Shown here in pieces: positions 5,023 through 5,593 of a stretch of 5,593 nt of DNA. The position numbers and the translations under genes are program-made. Below the pieces are notes generated by a model. It saw only the letters and a program-made list of their open reading frames with translations, made no database searches and had not been told where the DNA came from. Numbering within the stretch: the stretch's first letter is position 1; every line of letters begins with the position of its first letter. The DNA is from UMGS172 sp045647525 (GTDB taxonomy: Bacteria; Bacillota; Clostridia; Oscillospirales; Acutalibacteraceae), in assembly GCA_045647525.1 (NCBI GenBank), contig JAZRMK010000026.1:1-5593 (forward strand), read 5' to 3'.

Positions 5023-5593
5023 AATATCCTAACTCTTCGTTAACCAAAATAACCTTGATTCGATTCTTCTGCACCTGAGGACCGCTTATAACATAGTTTC
5101 TACATATTCGGTCGGGTGAGGAACAACCGTCTGCCATACCGTTGGCACCGTCCAACGCCGCACAGATACCCTTTTCGGCACAGTAGGTCTTTTTCCCTAA
5201 ACGTTTGCAATTAAGCGGAGCTGCCACAGTTTTCACCCTTTTTTGTGCTTCATCAAGGTCTTTTACGATCTTGTTGACACCTGCAATCACGATAACATTT
5301 TTTGGGCCGAAAAGTAGAGCAGCAACACGGTTGTTTGTTCCGTCAACATTGTAAAGTTCACCGTTTTCCGTTATGGCATTAGAAGAAGTAAAATAGTAAT
5401 CGGCAAGTAAAGATTTATGGAAAATGTTGTCGATTTCAGTTCTGTCAGTAGTCGCGTAGCGGTCTAAAAAGTTGTAATCCCCTTGACGCAAGATATCGAG
5501 TACGCCTAGTTTGTTGAGCGTGACGGAACCGCCCACGCCGACAGTTGCACCCTTTTCGATAAAAGAAAATGCAAGTTCAACTGCTTCGGCACC
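5021..5593 (-). CDS. LUD-domain protein, lactate-utilisation-like (5' end cut off)
   Basis: 190 residues are visible and the frame stays open to the window edge, so the N-terminus is missing; family members are a little over 200 residues, so perhaps 20-30 are lost. It resembles the single-domain LUD (LutC/DUF162-type) proteins common in Clostridia. Recognisable parts, in window numbering, are GATVGVGGSVTLNKLG (15-30), SNAITENGELYNVDGTNNRV (71-90) and GPKNVIVIAGVNKIV (97-111). The tail is cysteine-rich, with SPDRICRNYVI (159-169) and the ending RIKVILVNEELGY. Cysteines at 129, 138, 144, 157 and 164 could form a metal or Fe-S site (inference). Relatives act with LutA/LutB in lactate oxidation, but no lutA or lutB is seen here, so a lactate role is unproven. 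The GTG at 5536 is internal, not the start. Confidence 0.88.
   Translation of the reverse strand, partial: GAEAVELAFSFIEKGATVGVGGSVTLNKLGVLDILRQGDYNFLDRYATTDRTEIDNIFHKSLLADYYFTSSNAITENGELYNVDGTNNRVAALLFGPKNVIVIAGVNKIVKDLDEAQKRVKTVAAPLNCKRLGKKTYCAEKGICAALDGANGMADGCSSPDRICRNYVISGPQVQKNRIKVILVNEELGY

Noticed and set aside
1..5593. Mobile element, CRISPR array, tRNA or riboswitch
   Set aside because: No spaced direct repeats, terminal inverted repeats, transposase frame, tRNA-like fold or long structured leader was seen; all intergenic gaps are under about 165 bp and explained by promoters and terminators.

Overview
The window reads as chromosomal DNA from a low-to-moderate GC member of the Bacillota, most likely an anaerobic clostridial (gut-type) bacterium. 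The reasons are the AAAGGAG- and GGAGGGG-type ribosome binding sites, the sigma-A-like promoters with clean TATAAT boxes, the short A-flanked hairpin terminators, and the gene set: a YdhF-like aldo/keto reductase, a desulfoferrodoxin-type domain, a MepA-like MATE pump and a single-domain LUD protein. The assignment to Clostridia is inference. No rRNA, tRNA, CRISPR array, insertion sequence or phage gene is visible.

Layout. 1-144 (+) is the 3' end of an unrecognised gene, followed by a hairpin terminator at 161-182. 273-1184 (+) is an aldo/keto reductase transcribed alone, with its own promoter (222-250), a perfect 15-bp palindrome over the -10 box (241-255) and a strong terminator (1190-1222). 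1290-1874 (+) is a helix-turn-helix protein fused to a complete two-iron superoxide-reductase-like module, also transcribed alone. A bidirectional terminator (1929-1963) separates it from a convergent gene, 2022-2612 (-), which encodes a cytosolic protein with a C-terminal zinc ribbon. The 162-bp gap 2613-2774 carries divergent promoters for this gene and for a two-gene operon, 2775-4103 (+) MATE efflux pump and 4111-5007 (+) short-chain dehydrogenase. That operon ends in a hairpin (4991-5022) overlapping both its own last codons and the stop codon of the convergent gene 5021-5593 (-). The latter is a LUD-domain (lactate-utilisation-like) protein cut by the window edge.

How the parts relate. 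Nearly every gene is an independent unit with its own promoter and terminator; only the MATE-SDR pair is a clear operon. A loose theme is small-molecule detoxification and redox: two NAD(P)H-type oxidoreductases, a drug/metabolite efflux pump and a probable iron-based redox sensor. The standout is the HTH-desulforedoxin-SOR fusion. It keeps every predicted iron ligand of both metal centres but has lost the Glu-Lys pair next to the first histidine of the active site, which suggests a superoxide/oxygen/NO-responsive transcription factor rather than an enzyme. The palindromes in the aldo/keto reductase and MATE promoters are good operator candidates, but they do not resemble each other, and nothing in the sequence ties them to the HTH-SOR protein.
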